From the NCBI GenBank assembly GCA_002341185.1, contig DDNP01000026.1:71733-135732 (forward strand): a stretch of 64,000 nt of DNA, read 5' to 3'. The position numbers and the translations under genes are program-made. Numbering within the stretch: position 1 is the stretch's first letter; each line of letters starts with the position of its first letter. This stretch comes from Candidatus Neomicrothrix sp. UBA2517. GTDB lineage: Bacteria > Actinomycetota > Acidimicrobiia > Acidimicrobiales > UBA8592. This document shows positions 54,988-63,967 of the stretch, in pieces. Under the pieces are notes generated by a model. It had not been told where the DNA came from and ran no database searches. It was given only the letters and a program-made list of their open reading frames with translations.

Positions 54988-56268
54988 ATGAGTAAATCAC
55001 GCTATCAAGCCCCTAAAGGAACCCGAGATATTATGGTTCCTGAATCGAATAGAATCAGTTCAGTTCTAAAAGTTTTTGAAGATACTCTAAATTCCGGTGG
55101 CTATGGTCAGATTATCTCTCCGTTATTTGAAGAAATTGGTGTTTTCCAACGAATCGGAGGGAGTTCAGAGGTAGTTACCAAGGAAATGTTTGATTTCTAT
55201 GATAAAGATCCTAAAAGCCCTCAGCACCTTGCCTTAAGACCTGAGTTGACAGCCAGTATCTGTCGAGCATTTGCGCAACACAGACCAGTTACCCCTTGGA
55301 AAGTTTGGTACCAAGGACCACAATTCAGGTACGAGAAACCACAAGCGGGGCGGTACAGGCAATTTCTGCAAGTTGGTGCGGAACTATTGGGAACCCCAGA
55401 TCCTCATGCGGATATTGAGATAATCGCGATTGCTTCCAATTTTTTTCGAAAAATTGGATTATCAGGGATCAAGCTACTTCTCAACTCACTCGGGGACGCC
55501 AACAGCAGAAAAAGCTATAACAAAGCATTAGTTGAATACTTTGCCTCCAATCAAGAAGACCTAAGCGAACAGTCACAAGAAACGATGCTAAAAAACCCCT
55601 TACGAGTTCTAGACTCTAAGAGACAGGAAGATCAGGGAGTGATTGAAGGTGCGCCACTAATTACTGATTTCCTTAACTCTGATTCCGTAAATCATTTCCA
55701 CATTGTGCAGGATGGACTTTCCCTTCTAGGTATCGATTATGAGTTGACTCCAAGATTAGTGCGTGGTTTGGATTACTATACGAAAACAACATTTGAATTC
55801 GTTGCACCCAATCTTGATTCTGCACAAAATGCTGTGGGCGGCGGCGGCCGCTACGATGGACTTGTCGAAGCACTCGGCGGACCACCAACAGAGGGTATTG
55901 GGTTTGCCATTGGAATTGAACGAACGCTGATGGCCTGCGAAGCAGAAAATATTCTCGACTCTTCTGTCCAAAGCCTCGAAGTCTTTATTGTAGATACCAC
56001 TGGCGGGAAAGAAGCCCTTGTTCTATCAGAAGAGTTACGTCAAATAGGGATTCGAGTTGACAGAAGTTTTGATCAACGGTCAATGAAAGCCCAAATGAAG
56101 GCGGCTGACAGGTCAGGAGCTGAATTAGCAATCATTATAGGAACTGATGAACTCAATGAAAATCAGGTTACCCTTCGAGACTTAAGAGGTGAAGGAACTC
56201 AGACTGTTCTGGATCGCCAATCGCTATCAAAGAAATTACCGAAAATATTAGAGGAGACCAGAAAATGA
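54988..56268 (+). CDS. hisS: Histidyl-tRNA synthetase
   Basis: Class II synthetase of 426 residues. It begins YQAPKGTRDIM, with motif 2 at WYQGPQFRYEKPQAGRYRQF, the histidine loop LVRGLDYYTKTTFE, motif 3 at GIGFAIGIERT, and a C-terminal anticodon domain. ATGA overlap with aspS. Confidence 0.97.
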   Translation: MSKSRYQAPKGTRDIMVPESNRISSVLKVFEDTLNSGGYGQIISPLFEEIGVFQRIGGSSEVVTKEMFDFYDKDPKSPQHLALRPELTASICRAFAQHRPVTPWKVWYQGPQFRYEKPQAGRYRQFLQVGAELLGTPDPHADIEIIAIASNFFRKIGLSGIKLLLNSLGDANSRKSYNKALVEYFASNQEDLSEQSQETMLKNPLRVLDSKRQEDQGVIEGAPLITDFLNSDSVNHFHIVQDGLSLLGIDYELTPRLVRGLDYYTKTTFEFVAPNLDSAQNAVGGGGRYDGLVEALGGPPTEGIGFAIGIERTLMACEAENILDSSVQSLEVFIVDTTGGKEALVLSEELRQIGIRVDRSFDQRSMKAQMKAADRSGAELAIIIGTDELNENQVTLRDLRGEGTQTVLDRQSLSKKLPKILEETRK

Positions 56269-58004
56269 CAATGCGAACCCAATATTGCGGTGAACTCCGA
56301 TCAAGTCATATAGGCTCAACAGTTACGGTTTGCGGATGGGTAGATACTCGTCGTGTTCATAGTGAGCATCTAGCTTTCATCGACCTTCGCGACCATACTG
56401 GAATAATCCAATGTGTGGTTGATGAAAAACTAGACCTTCGGTCTGAGTATGTTGTCTCTGTTACTGGAACGGTCCGATCACGCTTTGAAGGAAAAAGCAA
56501 TGAAAAACTGTCCACTGGTGAAGTTGAATTAGGTGATTGCATCGTCGAACTATTATCGTCTGCAGAACCTCCGCCATTTCCTATGCATGAACGATCAGAA
56601 GTAGACGAGAATATTAGGCTTAGGCACCGCTACCTAGATCTAAGGAAATCACGGATGCAGCGAAACTTGAGAATTCGTGCTCAAGTGAATAGTGCAATTC
56701 GGAAAGCAATGGAAAAACAAGGATTTGTAGAAATAGAAACTCCTATGTTAATAGCTTCAACGCCTGAGGGAGCAAGAGATTTCGTTGTTCCCTCAAGACT
56801 TCACCCAACTAATTTCTACGCATTGCCTCAAAGTCCACAAATATTTAAACAACTATGCATGGTCGGGGGCTTTGATAAATATTACCAAATCGCTCGTTGC
56901 CTGCGAGATGAAGACCTCAGAGCTGATAGGCAATTTGAGTTCATGCAATTAGATATGGAAGCAAGCTTCGTAACCCAAGATGATGTTCTGTCCTTTGTCT
57001 CTGAAGCTATCAAAGACTCCGCAGAGACGATCACAGGCGAAAGACCTGGAGAGATTCCTAGAATGACATGGATTGAAGCAATGGAACGTTTTGGATCAGA
57101 TAAACCCGACACAAGATTTGGAATGGAACTTATAGAGCTTTCCAGTATTTTTGAAAATACAGAAGCTAACGTCTTCAAGGTTGACTGCGTTAAAGGCATT
57201 CTCTACTCCCAAGGGGCAGAGATACTCGGACGAAATGCAATTGATGCACTAACTGAAAAGTGTCAGAGTTGGGGAGCTAAAGGCCTTGCTTGGTTTAGGG
57301 TTGGTGAGGGTTCATCGTTAGACGGTGCTCTCACTAAGTTCATGTCAGAAGAGGAAATAACACAACTCACAGCAACAATGGGCGCCAAAGAGGGAGACAT
57401 GGTTTTTGTGATTGCTGATCAAAGAAGAACAGTCAATCACATTTTGGGATTGCTTAGACTGGAACTAGCTCGACCTCCAGTAGGAGAGGGTGGATTGAAT
57501 TTCTTGTGGATTACGGAGTTCCCTTTATTCGAATCTGTCACGGATTCAGGTGAACCTATACCCGCTCATCACCCCTTTACGATGCCTCATCCCGACGACT
57601 TAGGCATGCTTGATGAAGCTTCAGGAGAAGATTACCTTTCAATACGTTCTCAAGCTTATGATCTTGTACTAAATGGGTGGGAATTAGGGTCAGGAAGTGT
57701 AAGGATTCATAAAAAAGATATACAAGCAAAAATTTTTCACTTGTTAGGTATCCAAGACGACGAAGCGCAACAGAAATTCGGATTTTTACTCGATGCATTT
57801 AAATATGGTGCACCACCACACGCTGGGTTTGCTTTTGGAATTGATCGTTTAGTGGCTCTGTTAGCTGGAGAAGAAAATATTCGCGAAGTCATTGCTTTCC
57901 CCAAGACTCAATCCGGTAGCGACCCGCTAACCAATGCTCCAACTCCACTTGACGACGGCCATCTAGAGGAGTTGGGTTTAAGGTTGGCCCCAGATATGTC
58001 TTGA
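56265..58004 (+). CDS. aspS: Aspartyl-tRNA synthetase (bacterial type)
   Basis: 579 residues: N-terminal OB anticodon-binding domain, class II core (ETPMLIASTPEGARDF, RCLRDEDLRADRQFEF, FAFGIDRLVALLAGEENIREV) and the bacterial GAD insertion in the middle. In the OB domain it reads TRRVHSEHLAFIDL, with a His where nondiscriminating enzymes have one and E. coli has Leu, and one residue more than E. coli there. It may therefore also charge tRNA-Asn, to be confirmed by gatCAB. It ends one base from the convergent sepF. Confidence 0.96.
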   Translation: MTMRTQYCGELRSSHIGSTVTVCGWVDTRRVHSEHLAFIDLRDHTGIIQCVVDEKLDLRSEYVVSVTGTVRSRFEGKSNEKLSTGEVELGDCIVELLSSAEPPPFPMHERSEVDENIRLRHRYLDLRKSRMQRNLRIRAQVNSAIRKAMEKQGFVEIETPMLIASTPEGARDFVVPSRLHPTNFYALPQSPQIFKQLCMVGGFDKYYQIARCLRDEDLRADRQFEFMQLDMEASFVTQDDVLSFVSEAIKDSAETITGERPGEIPRMTWIEAMERFGSDKPDTRFGMELIELSSIFENTEANVFKVDCVKGILYSQGAEILGRNAIDALTEKCQSWGAKGLAWFRVGEGSSLDGALTKFMSEEEITQLTATMGAKEGDMVFVIADQRRTVNHILGLLRLELARPPVGEGGLNFLWITEFPLFESVTDSGEPIPAHHPFTMPHPDDLGMLDEASGEDYLSIRSQAYDLVLNGWELGSGSVRIHKKDIQAKIFHLLGIQDDEAQQKFGFLLDAFKYGAPPHAGFAFGIDRLVALLAGEENIREVIAFPKTQSGSDPLTNAPTPLDDGHLEELGLRLAPDMS

Positions 58005-58005
58005 A

Positions 58006-58293
58006 TCAGCTAGTCGCATTTGATGGAGTAAGAAGGTAAATACCCTCTGCGACTTTTTCAAATGTTCCTTCTGTCCCGAATGCGAGACCAGAGAAGAAAT
58101 CTACGATTCTTCGTCCAATGTCTTTATCTTCAGTTGTTAAATTAATTATCGTGGGGAATCCATCTTTGTAGCTGATAGCAGGTGGCATAACATCTTCAAA
58201 ACTTGTTACATCAAAGCGGTTTGATTCAAGAGAACTCATAGGAAGAGAATACCTTAAGAAACCAAATGTGTCTGCCACATCTCCAAAGGTCAT
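58006..58293 (-). CDS. sepF: Short SepF-like cell-division protein
   Basis: 95 residues. The C-terminal 55 are a SepF fold: PTIINLTTEDKDIGRRIVDF, SGLAFGTEGTFEKVAEG and IYLLTPSN. SepF anchors FtsZ to the membrane. Actinobacterial SepF proteins usually have a long charged linker and a membrane-binding helix; here only about 35 residues (including TFGFLRYSLPM) precede the core, so membrane binding may use a minimal helix. It sits apart from the ftsZ region where sepF is normally found. Confidence 0.8.
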   Translation of the reverse strand: MTFGDVADTFGFLRYSLPMSSLESNRFDVTSFEDVMPPAISYKDGFPTIINLTTEDKDIGRRIVDFFSGLAFGTEGTFEKVAEGIYLLTPSNATS

Positions 58294-58383
58294 ATGATTC
58301 AGGTACTCAAATGAGAGAACTATCTAAACCATAATTATTGCCCATTCAACACAGAACTGGCTTGTAAAGGGCCCTAATTTAGG

Positions 58384-58389
58384 TAAAAT
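58384..58389 (+). promoter_or_regulatory. Promoter TTGTAA-16-TAAAAT of a leaderless start for the 58396 gene
   Basis: The -10 TAAAAT is six bases before ATG 58396, with TTGTAA at 58362-58367 as a fair -35 sixteen bases upstream. Best promoter of this class in the window. Confidence 0.55.
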
Positions 58390-58395
58390 AGAAAT

Positions 58396-58662
58396 ATGTT
58401 TAAGAGAATCATATGGATCGCAGCAGGATTCGGGGCTGGGTTAAGTTCATCTTTTTGGGTGAAAAGAGTCGTAAAAAAACACGCAGTAGATTACACCACC
58501 TCTGCAGCTACAAATTTCCTGGCAAATAGCGTCAAAGTCACGAAGACAACTCTTTCAGATGCGGCTGTTGAGAGCAAACGAATCGCTTCAAAGTACCAAG
58601 ATAGAATACCCAGTAGACTCGGCCAGAAGTCACGAGATAGTCTCCTTATCCTCAACGATTAG
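58396..58662 (+). CDS. Small membrane-anchored protein upstream of alaS (DUF6167-like)
   Basis: 88 residues: one N-terminal hydrophobic segment (IIWIAAGFGAGLSSSFWV) followed by a basic, helical tail (KRVVKKHAVDYTT onwards). Size, layout and position before alaS resemble the small actinobacterial proteins grouped as DUF6167; I recognise the pattern only and no function is known. Confidence 0.7.
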   Translation: MFKRIIWIAAGFGAGLSSSFWVKRVVKKHAVDYTTSAATNFLANSVKVTKTTLSDAAVESKRIASKYQDRIPSRLGQKSRDSLLILND

Positions 58663-58749
58663 AAGCACTGACTAGAACTAACGCAAAAATAGCGCAACAA
58701 TGCATTGGCATAAAATTATGCGCAGTTAATGCACTGTAGGATTGAATTA

Positions 58750-61320
58750 ATGAAAGCTAGAGAACTTAGAAGCGCGTTTACCACTTTTTTTGAGAAACGG
58801 AATCATGTTGTCATCCCTTCATCAAGTCTGATACCACATGATGACACGATCCTTTTTACCAATGCAGGTATGGTTCCGTTTAAAAACTACTTTCTTGGTA
58901 TCGAAAAACCATCATACAAACGTGCAACAACAGTTCAGAAGTGTGTAAGAGCGGGTGGAAAGCATAATGATCTAGACGAAGTCGGTCGAACTAGTAGGCA
59001 CCTGACATTCTTTGAAATGATGGGAAATTTTAGTTTCGGCGATTACTTTAAAGAAGATGCTATTCCTCTTGCCTGGGAGTTTTTTACAGAAGTACTCAAA
59101 TTGGACCCAGAAAGGCTGTGGGTAACAGTTCATCATTCAGATGAGGAAGCTGCCAAAATATGGGAGGACAAAGTAGGCGTGCCTCCTGAACGTATCCAAA
59201 GACTTGGTGAAGATAACTGGTGGAGGATGGCTGATACCGGCCCAAACGGCCCATGTTCAGAGATATTCTGGGATAAAGGTCAAGATTACGGGCCACCAGG
59301 AGGCCCCAAAAATCCTGCTTCAGATGAGAGATATGTTGAAATCTGGAATCTTGTTTTTATGCAATATGACCAGCAGACTGATGGTGAACAAATTCCGCTC
59401 CCCGAACCTTCAATTGATACTGGGGCAGGACTAGAGCGAGTGCTTTCAGTGATCCAGAATGTAGATGCAGTTTGGGAACTAGATGAATTCCAAAAGCTTC
59501 TTGAGTCGGCAGAAGAAATTACAGGGGTTTCAAGAGATTCAGATATTAATGCTCTCATATCACTACAAATTTTGGTTGATCATGCCAGATCAAGCACTTT
59601 CCTAATTAGCGATGGAGTGATACCGAGTAATGAAGATAGGGGCTATGTACTTCGGCGAATCGTGCGACGTGCTGTTCGACATGCCTACCTTCTTGGGGTG
59701 GACACGTCTGTAATGCCAGCACTAGCGGAAGCAGTGATCACATTGATGGATGATGCCTATGCAGATTTAGCTGAGAACCAATCGCTCATCAAAGATACGT
59801 TGCGGCGTGAGGAAGAAGGTTTCAGAAAAACTCTCTCTTCCGGAATGAAAATTCTAGAGAACCATCTATCGGAAATGGGGCACAATGATCAACTAAGTGG
59901 AGATATTGCTTTTCAGTTGCATGACACTTACGGATTCCCCATGGAATTAACTCAAGAAATAGCTGCCGAAAGAAATATCCAAATAGATATTGCGCAATTC
60001 GATATAGCTATGAACCTTCAAAAGAACAGAGGGAAAGCTGATACGTCGATAAAGGGAAGTTCAAATAACTTAGCGCCACAACTTCAAAAGGTAATTGAAA
60101 AATTTCCGGAAACTGCTTTCGAAGGTTATAGCAGTTGGGAAAGCCACTCTGAAGTTTTGTTTATGGATGACAATTTTGTGGTTCTTGACCGTACACCTTT
60201 TTATGCGGAAGCAGGGGGCCAGGTAGGAGATGCTGGAACCCTTACCGGGAAAGGAGGAACTCTAAAAATCAAGGACACAATCTCTTTGCCAAGCGGTCAT
60301 TACCTTCACGCGATAGCAGAGGTTGAAGGGATTCTAAATGCTGGGGACCAAGTCAGTGCTAAGGTCGATGCCCGTAGACGACTTAGTATTCAGCGACATC
60401 ATACCGGAACGCACCTTTTGCACTGGGCACTGAGGAGAGTGTTGGGGGAGCACGTTAAACAACAGGGATCATGGGTCGGCCCCGAACGTCTTCGATTTGA
60501 CTTCAGTCATTTTGAGGCCCTCACTCAAGAAGAAATAGAAAAGATTGAAGACCTCGTCAACGAGGAGGTATTTTCTGGCTCAACCGTTCAGGTTATTGAA
60601 ACCACAATGGAAGAAGCAAAAGCGTTAGGAGCACTAGCTTTTTTCGGCGATAAATATGGTAACGAAGTGCGAGTTCTTAAGGCTGGGGAACATTCTGTCG
60701 AACTATGTGGAGGAACGCATGTGCAAAATCTAAGTGATATTGGGCCGATGAAGATATTATCTGAAGGTTCTATCGGTTCAAATATCCGTCGGCTCGAAGC
60801 AGTTTCAGGATTAGGAGCTATTGATCTTATTCGTGAACAGCAAAAACTTATAGAACACGTGTCAGGCGATCTTGGTGTGCCATCCGCAAATCTTGCTGAT
60901 GGAGTTTCCAAGAAAAATCGAGAAATAGATGAATTGACGCACGAATTGCAAGGGTTGCGGAAATCTCTTGTCCAAAGTTCACTTGGTGATCTCCTCAATC
61001 AGGCTGAAAATGGAATCATAGCTAAGCAGATTGACAACATCAGCCGCGAAGATCTCAAAGACTTAGTAAGTTCTCTCTGTCAAAAAGATAACATCAAGGC
61101 AGTCATTCTTGGGGTTGCACTTGAAAGAGGCGGAGTGGCGCTAGCAGCGGGAGTACCAAGTGGCTCTTCATTAGTTGCATCTGACTTGATAACTGAACCC
61201 ACGAAGCTAATAAAAGGCGGGGGCGGTAAGGGAAAAGATTTTGCTATGGCAGGCGGAAAGGACAGCGGAGCCTTGAAGGAAGCTATCGAATTAGCCCGAC
61301 AAAATGCGGAGTCAGGGTGA
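58750..61320 (+). CDS. alaS: Alanyl-tRNA synthetase
   Basis: About 856 residues from ATG 58750 (MKARELRSAFTTFFEKRNH), with an in-frame ATG at 58729 as the alternative; TAGGAT lies seven bases before 58750. Class II core (VQKCVRAGGKHNDLDEVG, FFEMMGNFSFGDYF), editing domain with HHTGTHLLHWALR and ELCGGTHVQ, and C-terminal oligomerisation part (KGGGGKGKDFAMAGGK). GTGA overlap with ruvX. Confidence 0.97.
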   Translation: MKARELRSAFTTFFEKRNHVVIPSSSLIPHDDTILFTNAGMVPFKNYFLGIEKPSYKRATTVQKCVRAGGKHNDLDEVGRTSRHLTFFEMMGNFSFGDYFKEDAIPLAWEFFTEVLKLDPERLWVTVHHSDEEAAKIWEDKVGVPPERIQRLGEDNWWRMADTGPNGPCSEIFWDKGQDYGPPGGPKNPASDERYVEIWNLVFMQYDQQTDGEQIPLPEPSIDTGAGLERVLSVIQNVDAVWELDEFQKLLESAEEITGVSRDSDINALISLQILVDHARSSTFLISDGVIPSNEDRGYVLRRIVRRAVRHAYLLGVDTSVMPALAEAVITLMDDAYADLAENQSLIKDTLRREEEGFRKTLSSGMKILENHLSEMGHNDQLSGDIAFQLHDTYGFPMELTQEIAAERNIQIDIAQFDIAMNLQKNRGKADTSIKGSSNNLAPQLQKVIEKFPETAFEGYSSWESHSEVLFMDDNFVVLDRTPFYAEAGGQVGDAGTLTGKGGTLKIKDTISLPSGHYLHAIAEVEGILNAGDQVSAKVDARRRLSIQRHHTGTHLLHWALRRVLGEHVKQQGSWVGPERLRFDFSHFEALTQEEIEKIEDLVNEEVFSGSTVQVIETTMEEAKALGALAFFGDKYGNEVRVLKAGEHSVELCGGTHVQNLSDIGPMKILSEGSIGSNIRRLEAVSGLGAIDLIREQQKLIEHVSGDLGVPSANLADGVSKKNREIDELTHELQGLRKSLVQSSLGDLLNQAENGIIAKQIDNISREDLKDLVSSLCQKDNIKAVILGVALERGGVALAAGVPSGSSLVASDLITEPTKLIKGGGGKGKDFAMAGGKDSGALKEAIELARQNAESG

Positions 61321-61769
61321 GAATTATCGGGCTTGACTTAGGTTCTAAAAGAATAGGAGTTGCCTTAAGTAATTCCGACTTAACTGTTGCAACACCATAC
61401 GAAGTCATATATCGGACAGGAAAAATTGAACAAGATCACCTAGCTATTCTAAAGATCATAGACGAGTGGGAGATAGAAAGAATCATAGTGGGATTACCTC
61501 TTTCGCTAGATGGAACTTTTGGTCCTTCAGCTAAATCAATTAAGGCTGAGATAGAAGAACTTAAAGGCGTGACAGATGTACGTATTGAAACATTTGATGA
61601 GCGCTTCACAACTGTTACAGCCGAACAACTACTTATTGAACAAAACGTAAGACGGAAAAGAAGAAAAAGCCTCGTAGATATGGTGGCGGCCTCGATAATT
61701 CTACAAGGATGGATTGACTCCCTCAACAATTCTAGAACTGCATCAAATTTGGAATCATCAAATGAGTGA
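61317..61769 (+). CDS. ruvX: Holliday junction resolvase-like RuvX (YqgF)
   Basis: 150 residues of the RNase H-like fold, with GLDLGSKRIGVALSN, IIVGLPLSLDGT and FDERFTTVTAEQLL carrying the conserved acids. It starts at GTG overlapping alaS and is overlapped by mltG. The role in bacteria is pre-16S rRNA processing or recombination. Confidence 0.93.
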   Translation: MRIIGLDLGSKRIGVALSNSDLTVATPYEVIYRTGKIEQDHLAILKIIDEWEIERIIVGLPLSLDGTFGPSAKSIKAEIEELKGVTDVRIETFDERFTTVTAEQLLIEQNVRRKRRKSLVDMVAASIILQGWIDSLNNSRTASNLESSNE

Positions 61770-63072
61770 AGATAAAGAACAAACCGAAGGTTCAGACTCC
61801 CTTAATGATTCGGTTTATCCTGACTCTCCTTCCAGTAGCCCAGATCAACAAAGTCCTGAAACCCCGTATAAAAATTTTTTTTTAGGCGCACATGCTGAAA
61901 CTAATGAATCTGGAGATCAGGAAGGTACAACTCCTAGAAACGTCTATCCACAAGATATTCCTCCTTGGTATGAGGACGAATATTATGATGATCGAGATTG
62001 GGAACGCCTTCCAAGAAGAACAAGCACAGCAATACGGTTCGGAGTATTCGTAGCTATCCTGCTACTTCTTTCTTTTACAACTTACAGTTTCGTTAAAGGT
62101 TGGGTAGATAACCAACTTGACCCACCTGGAGAACCAGGTATAGCGATAACAATAGAAATCCCTCAAGGAGCAACTGCAGATGATATTGCAAGAATCCTTG
62201 CTGAAAATGATGTCGTCGCTAATGCAACAGTCTTTCGTTACTACTTGAGATTCAAAAGTAGCTCTGATTTCCAAGCTGGTATTTACACTTTTCAATTAAA
62301 TAGTTCAGTTTGGGATGTCAAAAACAGTTTGTTAGCTGGACCAATGGAAATTCCTGATGACAGATTTTTTGTGACCATCCCCGAAGGTCTTACTCTTGTA
62401 GAAATGCAAGAAACACTTCTCAACCAGTTACCCGACTTTAGTCCTGAAGAACTTAAGCAAGCTATTGAAAGTTCCGAAACTCCATCGAGTCTTGGATTCT
62501 CGTTGCGCTTCATTAAAGAAGGGATATTTTTCCCGGAAACATATGATATTGATGCAACATCACTTAACAATGAACAGAATCTTCTATCGAGAATGGTGGC
62601 ACAGTTTGATATAGTCGCGACTGAAACTGGGCTCTCAAATCCTCCTACGAATTTAGGGGTAAGCCCTTATGAAATTTTAATTATCGCATCACTTATAGAA
62701 GAGGAAGCTGCATTAGAAGAAGAAAGAGCAAAAATAGCTAGAGTCATATACAACAGGTTAGAAAATAGTATTCCTCTGGGGATTGATGCCACCATAGTCT
62801 ACGCACTTGGAGGAGATAGAGAGCTAACGCTCACTGACCTGGCAGTTGATTCTCCCTATAACACAAGGCTTGTGTCGGGCTTGCCACCAACTCCGATAAG
62901 TGCCCCTGGAAGGGCATCGATCGAAGCGGCCCTTGAGCCTGCCCAAGGCGATTGGATCTTTTATGTCCGAACAGACGAGTTTGGTATAGGATCGCATACT
63001 TTTGCCATCACACAAGAGGAGTTCAACGCGGCTGTTTCGATATGCGTAGAAAGAGACCTTGGCTGTGGTTAA
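61762..63072 (+). CDS. mltG: Endolytic murein transglycosylase MltG
   Basis: Cuts nascent glycan strands. 436 residues from ATG 61762, which overlaps the ruvX stop; an in-frame start at 61714 is less likely. An acidic disordered N-terminus of about 90 residues precedes one membrane helix (FGVFVAILLLLSFTTYSF). Then a LysM-like region (IEIPQGATADDIARIL) and the YceG domain follow, with the catalytic Glu in IIASLIEEEAALEEE and GIDATIVYAL. alaS-ruvX-mltG-aroE is the usual actinobacterial order. Confidence 0.94.
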   Translation: MSEDKEQTEGSDSLNDSVYPDSPSSSPDQQSPETPYKNFFLGAHAETNESGDQEGTTPRNVYPQDIPPWYEDEYYDDRDWERLPRRTSTAIRFGVFVAILLLLSFTTYSFVKGWVDNQLDPPGEPGIAITIEIPQGATADDIARILAENDVVANATVFRYYLRFKSSSDFQAGIYTFQLNSSVWDVKNSLLAGPMEIPDDRFFVTIPEGLTLVEMQETLLNQLPDFSPEELKQAIESSETPSSLGFSLRFIKEGIFFPETYDIDATSLNNEQNLLSRMVAQFDIVATETGLSNPPTNLGVSPYEILIIASLIEEEAALEEERAKIARVIYNRLENSIPLGIDATIVYALGGDRELTLTDLAVDSPYNTRLVSGLPPTPISAPGRASIEAALEPAQGDWIFYVRTDEFGIGSHTFAITQEEFNAAVSICVERDLGCG

Positions 63073-63913
63073 GTTTCCTGAAAACAATGAACCTGAATTC
63101 ATTGCTGCTGTTGTAGGCAAGCCAATAGCGCATTCACTCTCCCCACTCATACATAACACTGCATTTAAGCAAGAGAAATTAAATTGGATTTACCATGCAA
63201 TAGAAGTCTCGGAAAATGAAATAAGTGAATGTATAGCTGCAGTCAGGGAAAAAAATATCCGCGGTTTATCTGTAACAATGCCTTTGAAAGAAGTCTTAAT
63301 TCCCCATTTGGATGGTTTAACCGAGACCGCTAAAAAATTGAACGCAGTCAACTGCGTCTTTTGGGATGGAGATGACCTCATAGGTGATAATACGGATGGC
63401 GACGGTTTCGTCAACGCTTTGAAGTCGCAACTCAATGAACCGCTCACTGAAAAGACTCTAGCGATCGTTGGAGCTGGAGGTGCAGCCCGTTCTGTCATTT
63501 ATAGTTTGGGAAAGAACTCGGCAAAAGAGATCATTGTTGTCAACAGAAGTAAGCAGAAAGCCGAGAAAGCTGCTTGCCTTGGAGGGCCTAATTCAAGAGT
63601 CGGTAATTATGAAGATCTTGCTGCATGCGATGTTATTGTGAACTCAACACCGCTTGGAATGACCGGCACAGTTACAGAAGGATTGCTACCAGTCCCAATT
63701 AAGTTTCTGTCTGCAAACCAATCTGTAATAGATCTTGTCTATAACCCCATTGAGACAGAGTTTCTTCGTCAGGCAAAACTTTTGGGTGCAGTAACTTTCT
63801 CAGGTTTGGGAATGTTGATACATCAGGCCCTTTTACAGTTTCAACGTTGGACAGGCAAGAATGCATCAATTCCAGATATTGAAAATATTGTTTCCAACGC
63901 AATTGATCAATAA
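63059..63913 (+). CDS. aroE: Shikimate dehydrogenase
   Basis: Reduces 3-dehydroshikimate to shikimate with NADPH. 284 residues; the start is TTG 63059 or GTG 63065, both inside the mltG end. Substrate residues lie in VVGKPIAHSLSPLIHN, the catalytic Lys in SVTMPLKE and Asp in NTDGDGF; the cofactor motif is VGAGGAARSVIYSL with NRSKQKA. No further gene overlaps its 3' end. Confidence 0.95.
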   Translation: MAVVKFPENNEPEFIAAVVGKPIAHSLSPLIHNTAFKQEKLNWIYHAIEVSENEISECIAAVREKNIRGLSVTMPLKEVLIPHLDGLTETAKKLNAVNCVFWDGDDLIGDNTDGDGFVNALKSQLNEPLTEKTLAIVGAGGAARSVIYSLGKNSAKEIIVVNRSKQKAEKAACLGGPNSRVGNYEDLAACDVIVNSTPLGMTGTVTEGLLPVPIKFLSANQSVIDLVYNPIETEFLRQAKLLGAVTFSGLGMLIHQALLQFQRWTGKNASIPDIENIVSNAIDQ

Positions 63914-63955
63914 CACTTCTGAGGTTAACTCCCTGCAAAAGCTAATTTGGATGAC

Positions 63956-63961
63956 TACTCT
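63956..63961 (+). promoter_or_regulatory. -10-like box TACTCT ahead of the partial gene at the right edge
   Basis: TACTCT, then CATAGT, then ATG 63968. Confidence 0.4.
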
Positions 63962-63967
63962 CATAGT

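Noticed and set aside
60588..60998. Antisense open frame of 136 codons in alaS
   Set aside because: Mirror of the editing domain coding strand, no family resemblance.
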